Source: Methylobacterium sp. SyP6R
GTDB taxonomy: Bacteria > Pseudomonadota > Alphaproteobacteria > Rhizobiales > Beijerinckiaceae
DNA length: 64,000 nt
NCBI RefSeq assembly: GCF_019216885.1
Contig: NZ_JAAQRC020000002.1
Coordinates: 62,001-126,000, forward strand
Direction: 5' to 3'
This document shows positions 53,063 to 61,482 of the stretch, piece by piece. Made by a program: the position numbers and the translations under genes. Positions within the stretch are counted from its first letter, which is position 1; each line of letters starts with the position of its first letter. The notes beneath the pieces were generated by a model that ran no database searches, was not told the DNA's origin, and saw only the letters and a program-made list of their open reading frames with translations.

Positions 53063-53901
53063 CCGGGGACATCCTCTACCGCCTGCGCGGCCCTGCCGCC
53101 GGTCCGGGCCCCGGCGCCCACCGCTCGCGCGAGATCGGTGGCATCGGCGTCTTTCGCGACCAGGTGCCGTTCTGGCGCCACCCCGATGCCCGCCGCATCG
53201 ATTTGCGGGCGACCCTGCGCGACCCGTTCGAGGGCGTCGTGGTGCGCCGGTTCGAGGAGCGCCGGGCGCTGGAGGTCTGGGTGCTCCTCGATGTCTCGGC
53301 CTCGATGCGCTTCCGGGGCGAGGGCGATGCCTGGGCCCTGGCGACGGAACTCTGCATCGCGCTCGCCCGCTCGGCGACCCGGATCGGCGACGCCTTCGGG
53401 CTCATCGGCTGCGGTGCCGGGCCGGACCTGATGCTGCCGGCCTCGCGCCGGCGCGGCACCGCCGACGCCGTCGCGGACAGGCTCGCGGCGATCCGGCCCC
53501 GGGGGACGAGCGCCGACGGACTCCTCACGGCGGCCGCGTTCCTCGCGGGCCGGCGCAAGCTCGTGATGGTGGTCTCGGATTTCCGCCTGCCCGAGGCACT
53601 GATCGGCGCCGTGTTCGAACGGCTCCAGGGCCACGACGTGGTTCCTGTCGCGGTCGAGGATGGCGCTCTCGAGGAGGGCCTGCCGGCCTTCGGGCTGATC
53701 GAGCTGGAGGACTTGGAGGGCGGCGGACGACGGCGGGTGCTGATGCGGCCTTCGCTGCGCACGCGCTGGCTCGCCCGCGAGGCCGAGCGACGGGAGGCCT
53801 TTCGCCGCCTCGCCCTCCGGCACGGAAGGCCGCCCTACCGCTTGGCGGACCGCTTCGACGGCGACGATTTCTCCCGCCACCTGCTCGGGACCGCCGCATG
53901 A
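53059..53901 (+). CDS. mxaS: MxaS, DUF58/VWA-like maturation protein
   Basis: The 280-residue protein starts at GTG overlapping the mxaR TGA (GTGA). It has the DUF58 layout with RDQVPFWRHPDARRIDLRATLRDPFEGVVVRRFEE and a VWA-type metal site DVSASM (78-83). MoxR ATPase and DUF58 partners act together as chaperone-like pairs; MxaS is needed for Ca insertion or assembly. Confidence 0.92.
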   Translation: MTGDILYRLRGPAAGPGPGAHRSREIGGIGVFRDQVPFWRHPDARRIDLRATLRDPFEGVVVRRFEERRALEVWVLLDVSASMRFRGEGDAWALATELCIALARSATRIGDAFGLIGCGAGPDLMLPASRRRGTADAVADRLAAIRPRGTSADGLLTAAAFLAGRRKLVMVVSDFRLPEALIGAVFERLQGHDVVPVAVEDGALEEGLPAFGLIELEDLEGGGRRRVLMRPSLRTRWLAREAERREAFRRLALRHGRPPYRLADRFDGDDFSRHLLGTAA

Positions 53902-54884
53902 GGACGCGCGCGGTCAAGCCGCGATGGGTCGCGCGGGAGGTCAGGGTCGTGGTGATGGCCGGACTCCTGTCCGTTTGCCTGCCATTGCCGGCCGAGGCTC
54001 AGATCGGGTCGGTGGTGGTGCGCTCTGCGCGGCCGTTCGGGCTCTTCGTCGGCGACCGTTTCGGCGCCACGGTCGAAATCGAGGCCGCGGACGGCTTCTC
54101 GCCGCAAGCCGCCTCGCTGCCGAAGCCGGGGCCGCTGACCTACTGGCTCGACCTCACTCACGTTGCGGTCGCGCCCGGGCCGGCGCGGGACGGAAACCGG
54201 CTCTGGCGCCTGTCGCTCACGTACCAGACCTTCTACGCCGCCCTCGACGTGCGCCGCCTCGACGTGCCGGCCTTCACCGTGACCTTCGCCAGCGAGGCTC
54301 CGCGGGCGACGACCAGCGCCGTCGCCGAGGTGCCGAGCTGGCCGATCAGCGTGTCGCCCTTGCGCGAGATCCAGCCACCGCCGGTCGCCGATCCGGTCGA
54401 GTATCTCCGGCCCGAGAGCCCGAATCCCCGCCGTGATCCGGCTTTGCCCCTTGCGCTCGCCTGGGCCTTCGCGGCTTTGAGCCTCGCGGGCCTTCTGGCT
54501 CTCGCCCGCGACCGGGCATGGTGGCCGTTCCGGCACCGGCCGGCCCGGGCCTTCGCGGCGGCCTGGCGGCAGATCCGCCGCCTTATGACCCGCCGCGACG
54601 CCGAGGCCGCCTATCGCGAGGCGTTGCTGGCGCTCCATCGCGGCCTCGACCGCACGGACGGCCGGCGGGTGATGGGTGAGGATCTGGCAGGCTTCCTCGT
54701 CCGGCATCCCGCCTACGCCGCCCTGGCCCAACCGCTCGACCGGTTCTTCCGGGCCTCCCGCGAGGTCTTCTTCGGCCGCGATCCGTCGGTGGCCCAGCGC
54801 GACTGGCCGTTGCCCGACCTCGTCGCGACCGCCCGCCGCCTCGCCGCGGCGGAGCGGGCGGCGCATGCGGACGGACAGTCATGA
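53898..54884 (+). CDS. mxaA: MxaA, membrane-anchored methanol oxidation protein
   Basis: The 328-residue protein has an N-terminal hydrophobic signal (VVVMAGLLSVCLPLPAEA), a periplasmic domain (VVRSARPFGLFVGDRFGATVEI) and one membrane helix (LALAWAFAALSLAGLLALARD) followed by a cytoplasmic tail with conserved AALAQPLDRFFRASREVFF. MxaA is needed for calcium insertion in methanol dehydrogenase. Overlaps mxaS and mxaC by 4 bp each. Confidence 0.92.
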   Translation: MRTRAVKPRWVAREVRVVVMAGLLSVCLPLPAEAQIGSVVVRSARPFGLFVGDRFGATVEIEAADGFSPQAASLPKPGPLTYWLDLTHVAVAPGPARDGNRLWRLSLTYQTFYAALDVRRLDVPAFTVTFASEAPRATTSAVAEVPSWPISVSPLREIQPPPVADPVEYLRPESPNPRRDPALPLALAWAFAALSLAGLLALARDRAWWPFRHRPARAFAAAWRQIRRLMTRRDAEAAYREALLALHRGLDRTDGRRVMGEDLAGFLVRHPAYAALAQPLDRFFRASREVFFGRDPSVAQRDWPLPDLVATARRLAAAERAAHADGQS

Positions 54885-55939
54885 CCGCTTCCCTGATGGC
54901 TCTCTTCGGCCGCTTCGGGGTGACGGCCCCGGCCTGGCTGTGGCTGCTCCCGCTGGCGCTGCTGCCGCTCGCCGCGTCCGCGCAGACGCGCATTCCGGTG
55001 CCCGCCCTCGCCATGGTCCCGGCCGACGGGCTGTCGCGCCTCGTCGATGCGGCGCTGACGCTCGCCGGCATGGCGGCGATCGGGTTCCTGGTCCTCGCTC
55101 TCGCCGGGCCGCACCTCGTCGGCGAGAGCCTGGTGCGGACGGGGGAGGGGGCGCAAATCTCGCTCCTCATCGACCGCAGCGGCAGCATGAACGAGACCTT
55201 CGCCGGCAGGCAGCCGTCCGGGCCCGAGGAGTCGAAGGCCGCCGCCTCGCGGCGGATCCTCGAAGGGTTCGTCGGCCGCCGGGCGCACGATCTCGTCGCG
55301 GTCTCGGCGTTTTCGACCTCGCCGATGGCGGTGCTGCCGATGACCGACCGCCACGACGCCGTGCGGGCGGCGATCCGGGCGATCGACCGTCCGGGCCTGG
55401 AGGCGACCAACGTCGCCCGCGGCCTCGGCCTGGCCCTGGCGCAGTTCGGCGCGAGCGCGCCGCAGGCCGCGCGCGTGCTGCTGCTCGTCTCCGACGGGGC
55501 GGCGGTCATCGACCGGCGCGTCCAGCCCCTCCTGCGGGAGGAATTCGCGAAGATTCATCCGACCCTGTACTGGCTCTTCCTGCGCACGGCCGGCTCGCCG
55601 GGCCTCGCCGACCGTCCGGCGGGCGAGGACACGCCGCAGGCAGCGCCCGAGCGTCATCTCGACCTGTTCTTCAAGAGTCTCGGCGTGCCCTACCGCGCCT
55701 TCGAGGCCGAGAGCGCGCAGGCGGTCGAGGAGGCGATCCGCGAGATCGACCGCCAGGAGCGTAAACCCATCTCCTACACCGAGCGGCGTCCGCAGCGCGA
55801 TCTCGCCGGGTTCGCCTACGGCCTCGCCGCCTTGGCCATGGGGCTGCTCCTGGGGGCCAAGCTCGCCGAGACCGGGTTGGCAACCCGAACGTCCGCGTCC
55901 CGCCCGGCGGCCTCCCGCGAGACCAGGCGCGCCGCATGA
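54881..55939 (+). CDS. mxaC: MxaC, VWA-domain membrane protein
   Basis: The 352-residue protein has two N-terminal hydrophobic segments (AWLWLLPLALLPLAASA and MAAIGFLVLALAGPHLV), a VWA domain with MIDAS DRSGSMN (98-104) and a C-terminal membrane helix (FAYGLAALAMGLLLGAKLAE). This is a BatA-like arrangement working with MxaR and MxaL. Start ATGA-coupled to mxaA. Confidence 0.93.
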   Translation: MTASLMALFGRFGVTAPAWLWLLPLALLPLAASAQTRIPVPALAMVPADGLSRLVDAALTLAGMAAIGFLVLALAGPHLVGESLVRTGEGAQISLLIDRSGSMNETFAGRQPSGPEESKAAASRRILEGFVGRRAHDLVAVSAFSTSPMAVLPMTDRHDAVRAAIRAIDRPGLEATNVARGLGLALAQFGASAPQAARVLLLVSDGAAVIDRRVQPLLREEFAKIHPTLYWLFLRTAGSPGLADRPAGEDTPQAAPERHLDLFFKSLGVPYRAFEAESAQAVEEAIREIDRQERKPISYTERRPQRDLAGFAYGLAALAMGLLLGAKLAETGLATRTSASRPAASRETRRAA

Positions 55940-56535
55940 CCGCCACCCGTCCTTCCCTCGCGCGCGTCCTGCGGCGGGCTTGGGGGCCGGTTCGACCGGT
56001 CCTGCTCGCCGCACTGCCGCTCGCCGGCGCGGCAGGCGCGCTCGCCTGCGCCGGCCTCGCATGGCGCGAGATGAGCGCCAACCACGCCATCGCGGCGCTC
56101 GAGGCCGGCCACGATCGTCCCGTCGCCGCCGATGCCGTTCCGGAACTAATGCTGGCCCGCATCCGGTTCCTCGCCGCCCGCGAACGCCTCGACGAGGCCG
56201 AGCCGCTGATCGCCGCCCTCGACGGCAGTGGCTCGCCGGCCCTGCGCGCGCTGGCGCAGATCGCGTTGGGCAACGCGCGGCTGCGGCAGGCCTTCGCCAA
56301 GCTGGAGGCGGGCGACCTGGAGCCGGCAACCCCGCTCGTCGGGCTCGCCCGGCAGGCCTATCGCCGCGCGCTGACGCTCCGGCCCGAGGCCTGGGACGCC
56401 AAGTTCAACCTCGACGTCGCCTCGCGCCTCGTGCGCGACTTCCCCGAGCGCGGGCGCGAGCAGGGCGAGGAGATGCCCGCCGACCCGAAGAAGATCTGGA
56501 CCGACATCCCGGGCCAGCCGCGGGGGCTGCCGTGA
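55936..56535 (+). CDS. mxaK: MxaK, methanol oxidation protein
   Basis: The 199-residue protein has one N-terminal membrane helix (VLLAALPLAGAAGALACAGLAW) and a helical, TPR-like periplasmic part (LARIRFLAARERLDEAEPLIAALDG...ALAQIALGNARLRQAFAKLEAGD). Like BatE-type partners it probably scaffolds MxaC and MxaL. ATGA overlap with mxaC. Confidence 0.9.
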   Translation: MTATRPSLARVLRRAWGPVRPVLLAALPLAGAAGALACAGLAWREMSANHAIAALEAGHDRPVAADAVPELMLARIRFLAARERLDEAEPLIAALDGSGSPALRALAQIALGNARLRQAFAKLEAGDLEPATPLVGLARQAYRRALTLRPEAWDAKFNLDVASRLVRDFPERGREQGEEMPADPKKIWTDIPGQPRGLP

Positions 56536-57527
56536 TCCCGGCTCCCGTCGCACGGCTCGCCGCCGACACCCGCGGCCGGTGGCTCGCCGGGGCGTTCGCC
56601 CTCACGGCGCTGACAGGCGTCGCGCCGCACCTCTCCGTCACGGGGCAGCGCGTCGAGGCCGTGGTGGTGATCGACATCACCGGCAGCATGAACACCCGCG
56701 ACGAGCGCCTTCAAGGAAAGCCGGTGAGCCGGCTCGACAAGGCCAAGGCGACCTTGCGGGACCTCGCGGCGTCTCTCCCTTGCGGCTCGCGCCTCGGTCT
56801 CGGTCTGTTCGCCGAGCGGCGCACCTTCCTGCTGTTCGAGCCGATCGAGACCTGCGCCGATTTCGCCGCCCTCGACGGCGCCCTCGCGGGTCTCGACTGG
56901 CGCATGGGCTGGGAGGGCGACAGCCGGGTCGCCGCGGGCCTGTTCCGGGCGATCGGGCTGGCGGCGGATCTCGGCAGCGACCTCGTCTTCGTCACCGATG
57001 GCCACGAGGCGCCGCCTCTGCCGGCCCGCGGCGGTCCCGCCTTCGAGGGCAAGCCCGGCGCGGTGCGCGGGCTGATCGTCGGCGCCGGCGGCCATGCCCC
57101 GTCGCCGATCCCGCGCTACGACGATCGCGGCCGCGAGATCGGCTTCTACGGCGCCGCCGACGTGCCGCACGAGAACCGGTTCGGCCCGCCGCCGCCGGAT
57201 GCGGAGACCCGCGAGGGCTACAACCCGCGCAACGCCCCCTTCGGCGCCAGTGCCGCTCCCGGCCAGGAGCACCTGTCCTCGGTGCGGGAATCCTACCTGC
57301 GCCGGCTCGCGGCCGAGACCGGCCTCGCCTACGCGCCCCTCGACGCGCCGGGGGGCCTCGCGGGCGCCCTCACGGCGGCGGCGACGCCGCGGACGCGCCC
57401 GGTCCGGCTCGACCTGCGTCCTCTCCTCGGCGGGGCGGCGCTCGCCGCCCTCCTCGTCCTGTTCGGTCTCCTGCCCTGGCACGCCCGCCTGCGCGAGACC
57501 GTCTCCCGCCTTCGTCACGGAGCGTAA
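56532..57527 (+). CDS. mxaL: MxaL, VWA-domain membrane protein
   Basis: The 331-residue protein starts at GTG overlapping the mxaK stop. It has an N-terminal hydrophobic region, a VWA domain with the metal site DITGSMNTRD (from D48) and a C-terminal membrane helix (LLGGAALAALLVLFGLLPW). A BatB-like partner of MxaC in calcium insertion. Confidence 0.92.
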   Translation: MIPAPVARLAADTRGRWLAGAFALTALTGVAPHLSVTGQRVEAVVVIDITGSMNTRDERLQGKPVSRLDKAKATLRDLAASLPCGSRLGLGLFAERRTFLLFEPIETCADFAALDGALAGLDWRMGWEGDSRVAAGLFRAIGLAADLGSDLVFVTDGHEAPPLPARGGPAFEGKPGAVRGLIVGAGGHAPSPIPRYDDRGREIGFYGAADVPHENRFGPPPPDAETREGYNPRNAPFGASAAPGQEHLSSVRESYLRRLAAETGLAYAPLDAPGGLAGALTAAATPRTRPVRLDLRPLLGGAALAALLVLFGLLPWHARLRETVSRLRHGA

Positions 57528-57530
57528 AGC

Positions 57531-58082
57531 ATGCGTCGGTTCCACGATTCCCTGTTCGGCGGCCTCCTCGTCGCGGCGACGTTCGGCCTTGCGACGGCGG
57601 CGCTCGCCCACGGGCCGACCCCGCAGAAGATCGAGGCCACGGTCACCATCGCGGCCCCACCCGACAAGGTCTGGGCGGTCGCCGGCAACTTCGCGGGGAT
57701 CGCCGGCTGGAACCCCCTCGTCGCGAGCGGCACGAGCAAAGGCGACGGCACCAAGAATGGCGACACCCGGACCTTGACGCTCAAGAACGGCGGCGTCCTG
57801 CACGAGAGCCTCGACGAATACGACGCGGCCCGGCGCAGCTACTCGTACCGTCTCGACGATCCCGACCTGAAGGCCCTGCCGGTCTCGTCCTACTCGGCGA
57901 CCCTGACGGTGACGCCGGAGGGGGCGGGCAGCAAGGTGTCGTGGTTCGGGCGCTTCTACCGCGGCGATACCGGCAACGAGCCGCCGGAGGAGCTGAGCGA
58001 TGCGGCCGGCCGGGCTACCATGAAGGCCTATCTCGAGGCGGGGCTCGCCGGGCTGAAGGCCAAGGTGGAGGGCGGCCCGTGA
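57531..58082 (+). CDS. mxaD: MxaD, periplasmic START/SRPBCC-like protein
   Basis: The 183-residue precursor has a signal peptide ending in ALA and a polyketide-cyclase/START-like domain (VTIAAPPDKVWAVAGNFAGIAGWNPLVASGTSKG). MxaD enhances the interaction of methanol dehydrogenase with cytochrome cL in Methylobacterium. Canonical position after mxaL. Confidence 0.92.
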   Translation: MRRFHDSLFGGLLVAATFGLATAALAHGPTPQKIEATVTIAAPPDKVWAVAGNFAGIAGWNPLVASGTSKGDGTKNGDTRTLTLKNGGVLHESLDEYDAARRSYSYRLDDPDLKALPVSSYSATLTVTPEGAGSKVSWFGRFYRGDTGNEPPEELSDAAGRATMKAYLEAGLAGLKAKVEGGP

Positions 58083-59017
58083 GGGCGCTCCTCCTCACCG
58101 TACTCCTCTCCATGCCGTCCTTCGGGCCAACCGCTCTCGCGGCCGAGATCTACGTCGCGAGCCAGGATGGCGGGGTGGTGTCTCGCATCGATCCCGCTGC
58201 CCCCCGGGTCATCGCCACGATCCCGGTCGGGCCCGGCCCGGCGGGGCTCGCGGCGGGGCCGGGAGGACGGGTCTACGTCACCCATCCCGACCACAAGGCG
58301 ATCTCGGTGATCGACGGTCCCGCCGGACGGGTGATCGCCCGCCTGGACCATCCGGGCTCGCCCTTCGGCATCGCCGCCGCGCCCGACGGATCCGCACTCT
58401 ACGTCGGCGACTGGCGCCGGGGCGAGGTGGTGCGGCGCGATCCCAGGACCGGCGAGGCCGCCGGCCCGGCCGTGCCGGTCCCCGATCCCGCCGGTCTCGT
58501 CCTCGACCGCACCGGCGCCCGCCTCTACGTCGCCGACCGCGAGCATCGCCGGGTCGTCGCGATCGACACGGCCGGGATGCGGGTGAGCGGCACCGCGGCC
58601 ACCGGCGACGGGCCGTTCGCCGTGGCGCTGGGCCCCGACGGAGAGCGGCTCTACGTGGCGAACGTGCGCAGCAACGACCTCACCGTCATCGACGCCCGGA
58701 CGCTCGCCCACATCGCCACCGTGCCGGTCGGGGCGATGCCCTACGGCGTTGCCGTGACGGTGGACGGGCGCACGGTCGTGGTGAGCCGCCAGCATGCCGG
58801 CAGCGTCGCCCTTGTGTCGGCCGACCGCCTGGCACCGGACGGCGAGGTCGCGGTCGGCCGTTACCCCGAGGGTGTGCTGGCCCTCGAGGACGGCCGCGTC
58901 GCCGTCGCCAACTGGTTCTCGGGCGATCTCTCCCTCGTCGATCCGCGCTCGCGCCGGGAACTGGCGCGGCTGCCCCTGGCGGACGGCCCCCGCGGCCTCG
59001 CGGTCTCCCTCCGATGA
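58079..59017 (+). CDS. mxaE: MxaE, periplasmic YVTN beta-propeller protein
   Basis: The 312-residue protein starts at GTG overlapping the mxaD stop. After a signal peptide (LLTVLLSMPSFGPTALA) it has repeated blades: EIYVASQDGGVVSRID, GRVYVTHPDHKAISVID, SALYVGDWRRGEVVRRD, ARLYVADREHRRVVAID, ERLYVANVRSNDLTVID. The symbol rests on position between mxaD and mxaH; MxaE has no established biochemical role. Confidence 0.8.
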   Translation: MRALLLTVLLSMPSFGPTALAAEIYVASQDGGVVSRIDPAAPRVIATIPVGPGPAGLAAGPGGRVYVTHPDHKAISVIDGPAGRVIARLDHPGSPFGIAAAPDGSALYVGDWRRGEVVRRDPRTGEAAGPAVPVPDPAGLVLDRTGARLYVADREHRRVVAIDTAGMRVSGTAATGDGPFAVALGPDGERLYVANVRSNDLTVIDARTLAHIATVPVGAMPYGVAVTVDGRTVVVSRQHAGSVALVSADRLAPDGEVAVGRYPEGVLALEDGRVAVANWFSGDLSLVDPRSRRELARLPLADGPRGLAVSLR

Positions 59018-59559
59018 ATCCCGGATCGGCCGCCGGCAGGGGAGTCCATCTGGGCTCCGCCGCCCTCGTCCTCGTGGTGCTGGCGGCGTGCGGCGACGAG
59101 CCGGCCCGGGAGGAAGCCCGCGACGAGCCTCCTGCCGCCATCGTCGCCCGTCGCGACGACGGCGCCCGCTCCGACTGGCTGACGCCGGACGACCGCACCG
59201 ATCCCGCCCGCTGGCTCGCTGCCCGCGCCGCCGGGCGGACGTTGCCGCCGGGCGATGCGGCCGTGGCGAGCCTGCAGGCGGCCCTGGTGCGGGCCCGGCC
59301 GCACTTCATCGAGGATCCGCGCATGATCGCCAACCGCACGGCGCAGGTGGCCGGCATGATGGCGAACGCGCCGGCGCCCGACACCTTGATCGCCGGGCTG
59401 ACGACGGTCGCGGCTCCCACCGGGCGTCGGCAACTCTACGGCAGCCTGTGCCAGCAATACCTGACCCTGCGGGCCGGCGGAGCCGACCATGACGCGGCCC
59501 TCGATCGCCTTCGGATGAGTTACGCGGCGCAAGCCACCGGCGTGCCGGTGGCCCGGTGA
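59014..59559 (+). CDS. mxaH: MxaH, lipoprotein of the methanol oxidation cluster
   Basis: The 181-residue protein has a lipobox LAAC near residue 26 followed by an acidic linker (GDEPAREEARDEPP) and a helical domain with ARPHFIEDPRMIANRTAQVAGM and LYGSLCQQYL. Probably anchored to a membrane facing the periplasm. Assigned by position; function unknown. ATGA overlap with mxaE. Confidence 0.8.
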   Translation: MNPGSAAGRGVHLGSAALVLVVLAACGDEPAREEARDEPPAAIVARRDDGARSDWLTPDDRTDPARWLAARAAGRTLPPGDAAVASLQAALVRARPHFIEDPRMIANRTAQVAGMMANAPAPDTLIAGLTTVAAPTGRRQLYGSLCQQYLTLRAGGADHDAALDRLRMSYAAQATGVPVAR

Positions 59560-59614
59560 CCGATCGGCATGCGGGTCGGATGTCTGCCCATCGAGCACAA
59601 GGGAGATGAACGCC

Positions 59615-60091
59615 ATGCCCGACAGCAGCGTCCTCGTCGTCGACGATCACCCTGTCATTCTAAGGGCTTGCGGCATGGTGTTCGAGGAAGCCCTTGCGGC
59701 CGTCTACTGCGCGAGCGATGTCGAAGAAGGCTATCGCTGCTTCGTTGCGAACCGGCCCGCCGTCGTCGTGGCGGACCTGACGTATCGCGACGGCTCCCTC
59801 TCCGGGCTCTGGCTGATCGCGCGCATCCGCGCCCTCGCGCCGGAGACGCGCATTCTCGTATTCAGCATGCACGATGATCCGACCGTCGTCGCCCGAGCCC
59901 TGGCCGCCGGGGCGGCCACCGACCTGCTGGCGGCCTTCCATCGGGTGCGCGCGGGGATGGTGTCGATCGACCATCGCCTCGCCGTCGCGCGACGAGAGGC
60001 GGTGCCACATCGGTTCCGCCAAGATGTCCGCCAAGATATCCGTAACGATATCCACCAAGATACCCGCCACCACCTATGGAGCCTGTCTTGA
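59615..60091 (+). CDS. mxaB: MxaB-like response regulator, truncated (no DNA-binding domain)
   Basis: The 158-residue protein has a receiver domain: acidic pair in VVDDHP, phospho-acceptor Asp in VVVADLTYRDG and the Ser in ILVFSMHDD. After ALAAGAA the usual GYVLK stretch with the conserved Lys is missing and the text jumps to TDLLAAFHRVRAGMVSIDHRLAVARR. The LuxR-type helix-turn-helix expected in MxaB is absent; instead a 12-bp tandem repeat encodes RQDV/RQDI/RNDI/HQDT. The ATG at 59615 has good spacing to AAGGGAG. The protein is unlikely to bind DNA and may be decayed. Confidence 0.75.
   Translation: MPDSSVLVVDDHPVILRACGMVFEEALAAVYCASDVEEGYRCFVANRPAVVVADLTYRDGSLSGLWLIARIRALAPETRILVFSMHDDPTVVARALAAGAATDLLAAFHRVRAGMVSIDHRLAVARREAVPHRFRQDVRQDIRNDIHQDTRHHLWSLS
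60016..60063 (+). repeat. 12-bp tandem repeat, four copies, at the end of mxaB
   Basis: Units at 60016, 60028, 60040 and 60052 follow CCGCCAAGATAT with a few changes. They are in frame and encode the charged C-terminal tail of the truncated MxaB. Confidence 0.85.
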
Positions 60092-60441
60092 TCCTCCATG
60101 CCATTTCGTTGTTCGCTCTCGTGCTCACGGCGGCCGAGGCCGCCGACGGCGTGAGTCCAGCCGACAAGGTCGCGGTCAGCAATGACGCCGTCAAGCTCGC
60201 CGGGTTGGTCCGGTTCGTGGCCGAATCCTGTCCCGGCACGAAGCCCGACTACGCCCGGTTCCGCGAGGTGGTGGAGCGGCTCGGCACCGATCTCGCGGCT
60301 TTGTCCCACGGCGAGGCGCTGATCCGCTCGGCCGCCTACACCCAGGCCTACCAGAAGGACCCGGAGGCGAGCTGCCGGCGGGCGCAGGAGAGTTTCGGTC
60401 CGAACGGAACGGTGGTGCCGGGCCTGCTTGGTCCTGGCTGA
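60076..60441 (+). CDS. Small exported protein of unknown function
   Basis: The 121-residue protein begins with a signal peptide (MEPVLILHAISLFALVLTAAEA) and has two Cys (AESCPGTKPDY and EASCRRAQESFG) that could form a disulfide. It overlaps the end of mxaB in another frame and is the last plus-strand gene of the mxa block. I do not recognise the family. Confidence 0.65.
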   Translation: MEPVLILHAISLFALVLTAAEAADGVSPADKVAVSNDAVKLAGLVRFVAESCPGTKPDYARFREVVERLGTDLAALSHGEALIRSAAYTQAYQKDPEASCRRAQESFGPNGTVVPGLLGPG

Positions 60442-60454
60442 TCGTGCCGACCGG

Positions 60455-61261
60455 TCACCGGGTGCGGAGGACTGCATCGCGCAGGGCATCGACGAGGGCG
60501 CCCTCGAGCAGCAGGGCCGAGCCGTAATGGAACTCGCCGTCGTAGGGGCGGCGGGAGTTCATCGACAGGGACGCGCTGTGCATCGCGATCAGGCTGCCAC
60601 CGGCATCGAACAGCCCGGAGCCGGATCCGCCATAGCCGTTGTTGCAATCGTGCCGGGCCTGCCGGATGCCGTCCTCGCCCGGCGGGTCGATCTGCCGGAT
60701 GGCGCAGGCCTCGAGGCTGGTCGCGCTGCCGAAATTCTCGTGGCCGGCCGGCGAGACCATCGTCACCGTGATGGCCCCGCTCCCCGTTCGCAGCCCACCC
60801 GCTGCGTCCGGGATCGGCTGCGCGACCGCTGCCGTGACCGGCTCCTTGAGGTGGAGCAGCGCCCAGTCATCCGTGATGTGCAGCGCCTCCGCGCCGGGCC
60901 GGACCCCGAGTTGCAGGCTGTCCGGCTCGAAATCGTAGTTGCGGCCGGCGATCTGGAAGAAGCAATCCGCCACCGCGCGGGTGACCTCGAGCCGCCGGCT
61001 CCGGAAATTGTGGGCGTTGAGCATGACGACCCGCGGCCCTGCGATCAGCCAGGCGGCGGCGGCCCGCTTCGGCACGCCCGAGGCATCCCGGCAGAAGAGG
61101 ATTCCTGCACCGGGGAACCTGGCGAAATCCGCGCCGGTCATGGCCCGACGGCCATCCTGCGGATAGAGCGCGGCCAGCCTTCCATCGCCGGCCGCCGCCG
61201 GTCCGGACAGGGCGGTGCCGACCGCTACCGCAGCCAAGATGCATCGTCCCGAATGGGGCAT
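60455..61261 (-). CDS. Trypsin-like serine protease, exported
   Basis: The 268-residue precursor has a signal peptide ending in GPAAAG and a chymotrypsin-fold triad: His in MLNAHNF (H84), Asp in DDWALLHL (D132) and Ser in GYGGSGSGLFD (S213). Cys pairs are present. It converges on the small exported gene with a 13-bp gap. A periplasmic or secreted protease; no link to methanol oxidation is shown beyond position. Confidence 0.85.
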   Translation of the reverse strand: MPHSGRCILAAVAVGTALSGPAAAGDGRLAALYPQDGRRAMTGADFARFPGAGILFCRDASGVPKRAAAAWLIAGPRVVMLNAHNFRSRRLEVTRAVADCFFQIAGRNYDFEPDSLQLGVRPGAEALHITDDWALLHLKEPVTAAVAQPIPDAAGGLRTGSGAITVTMVSPAGHENFGSATSLEACAIRQIDPPGEDGIRQARHDCNNGYGGSGSGLFDAGGSLIAMHSASLSMNSRRPYDGEFHYGSALLLEGALVDALRDAVLRTR

Positions 61262-61482
61262 GGCCGTGACCGCCTCGAAGTCTTTCCCAAAATCTGGCGC
61301 CGAGATATCCCAGCCCAGCCGACGCCAATGAAGAATGCCCGGTGCCGAAGCGTCAACCGGGAGCAGTGACGCGGAGCGGCGGAATCACTCGTCGGACAGC
61401 AGGTTTCTGACGTGCGCGACCCGCTCGGCAGCTGGGAGCATGCGGGTGTCGATCGCAACCTGCTGGATGAGGAACTGGCCGG

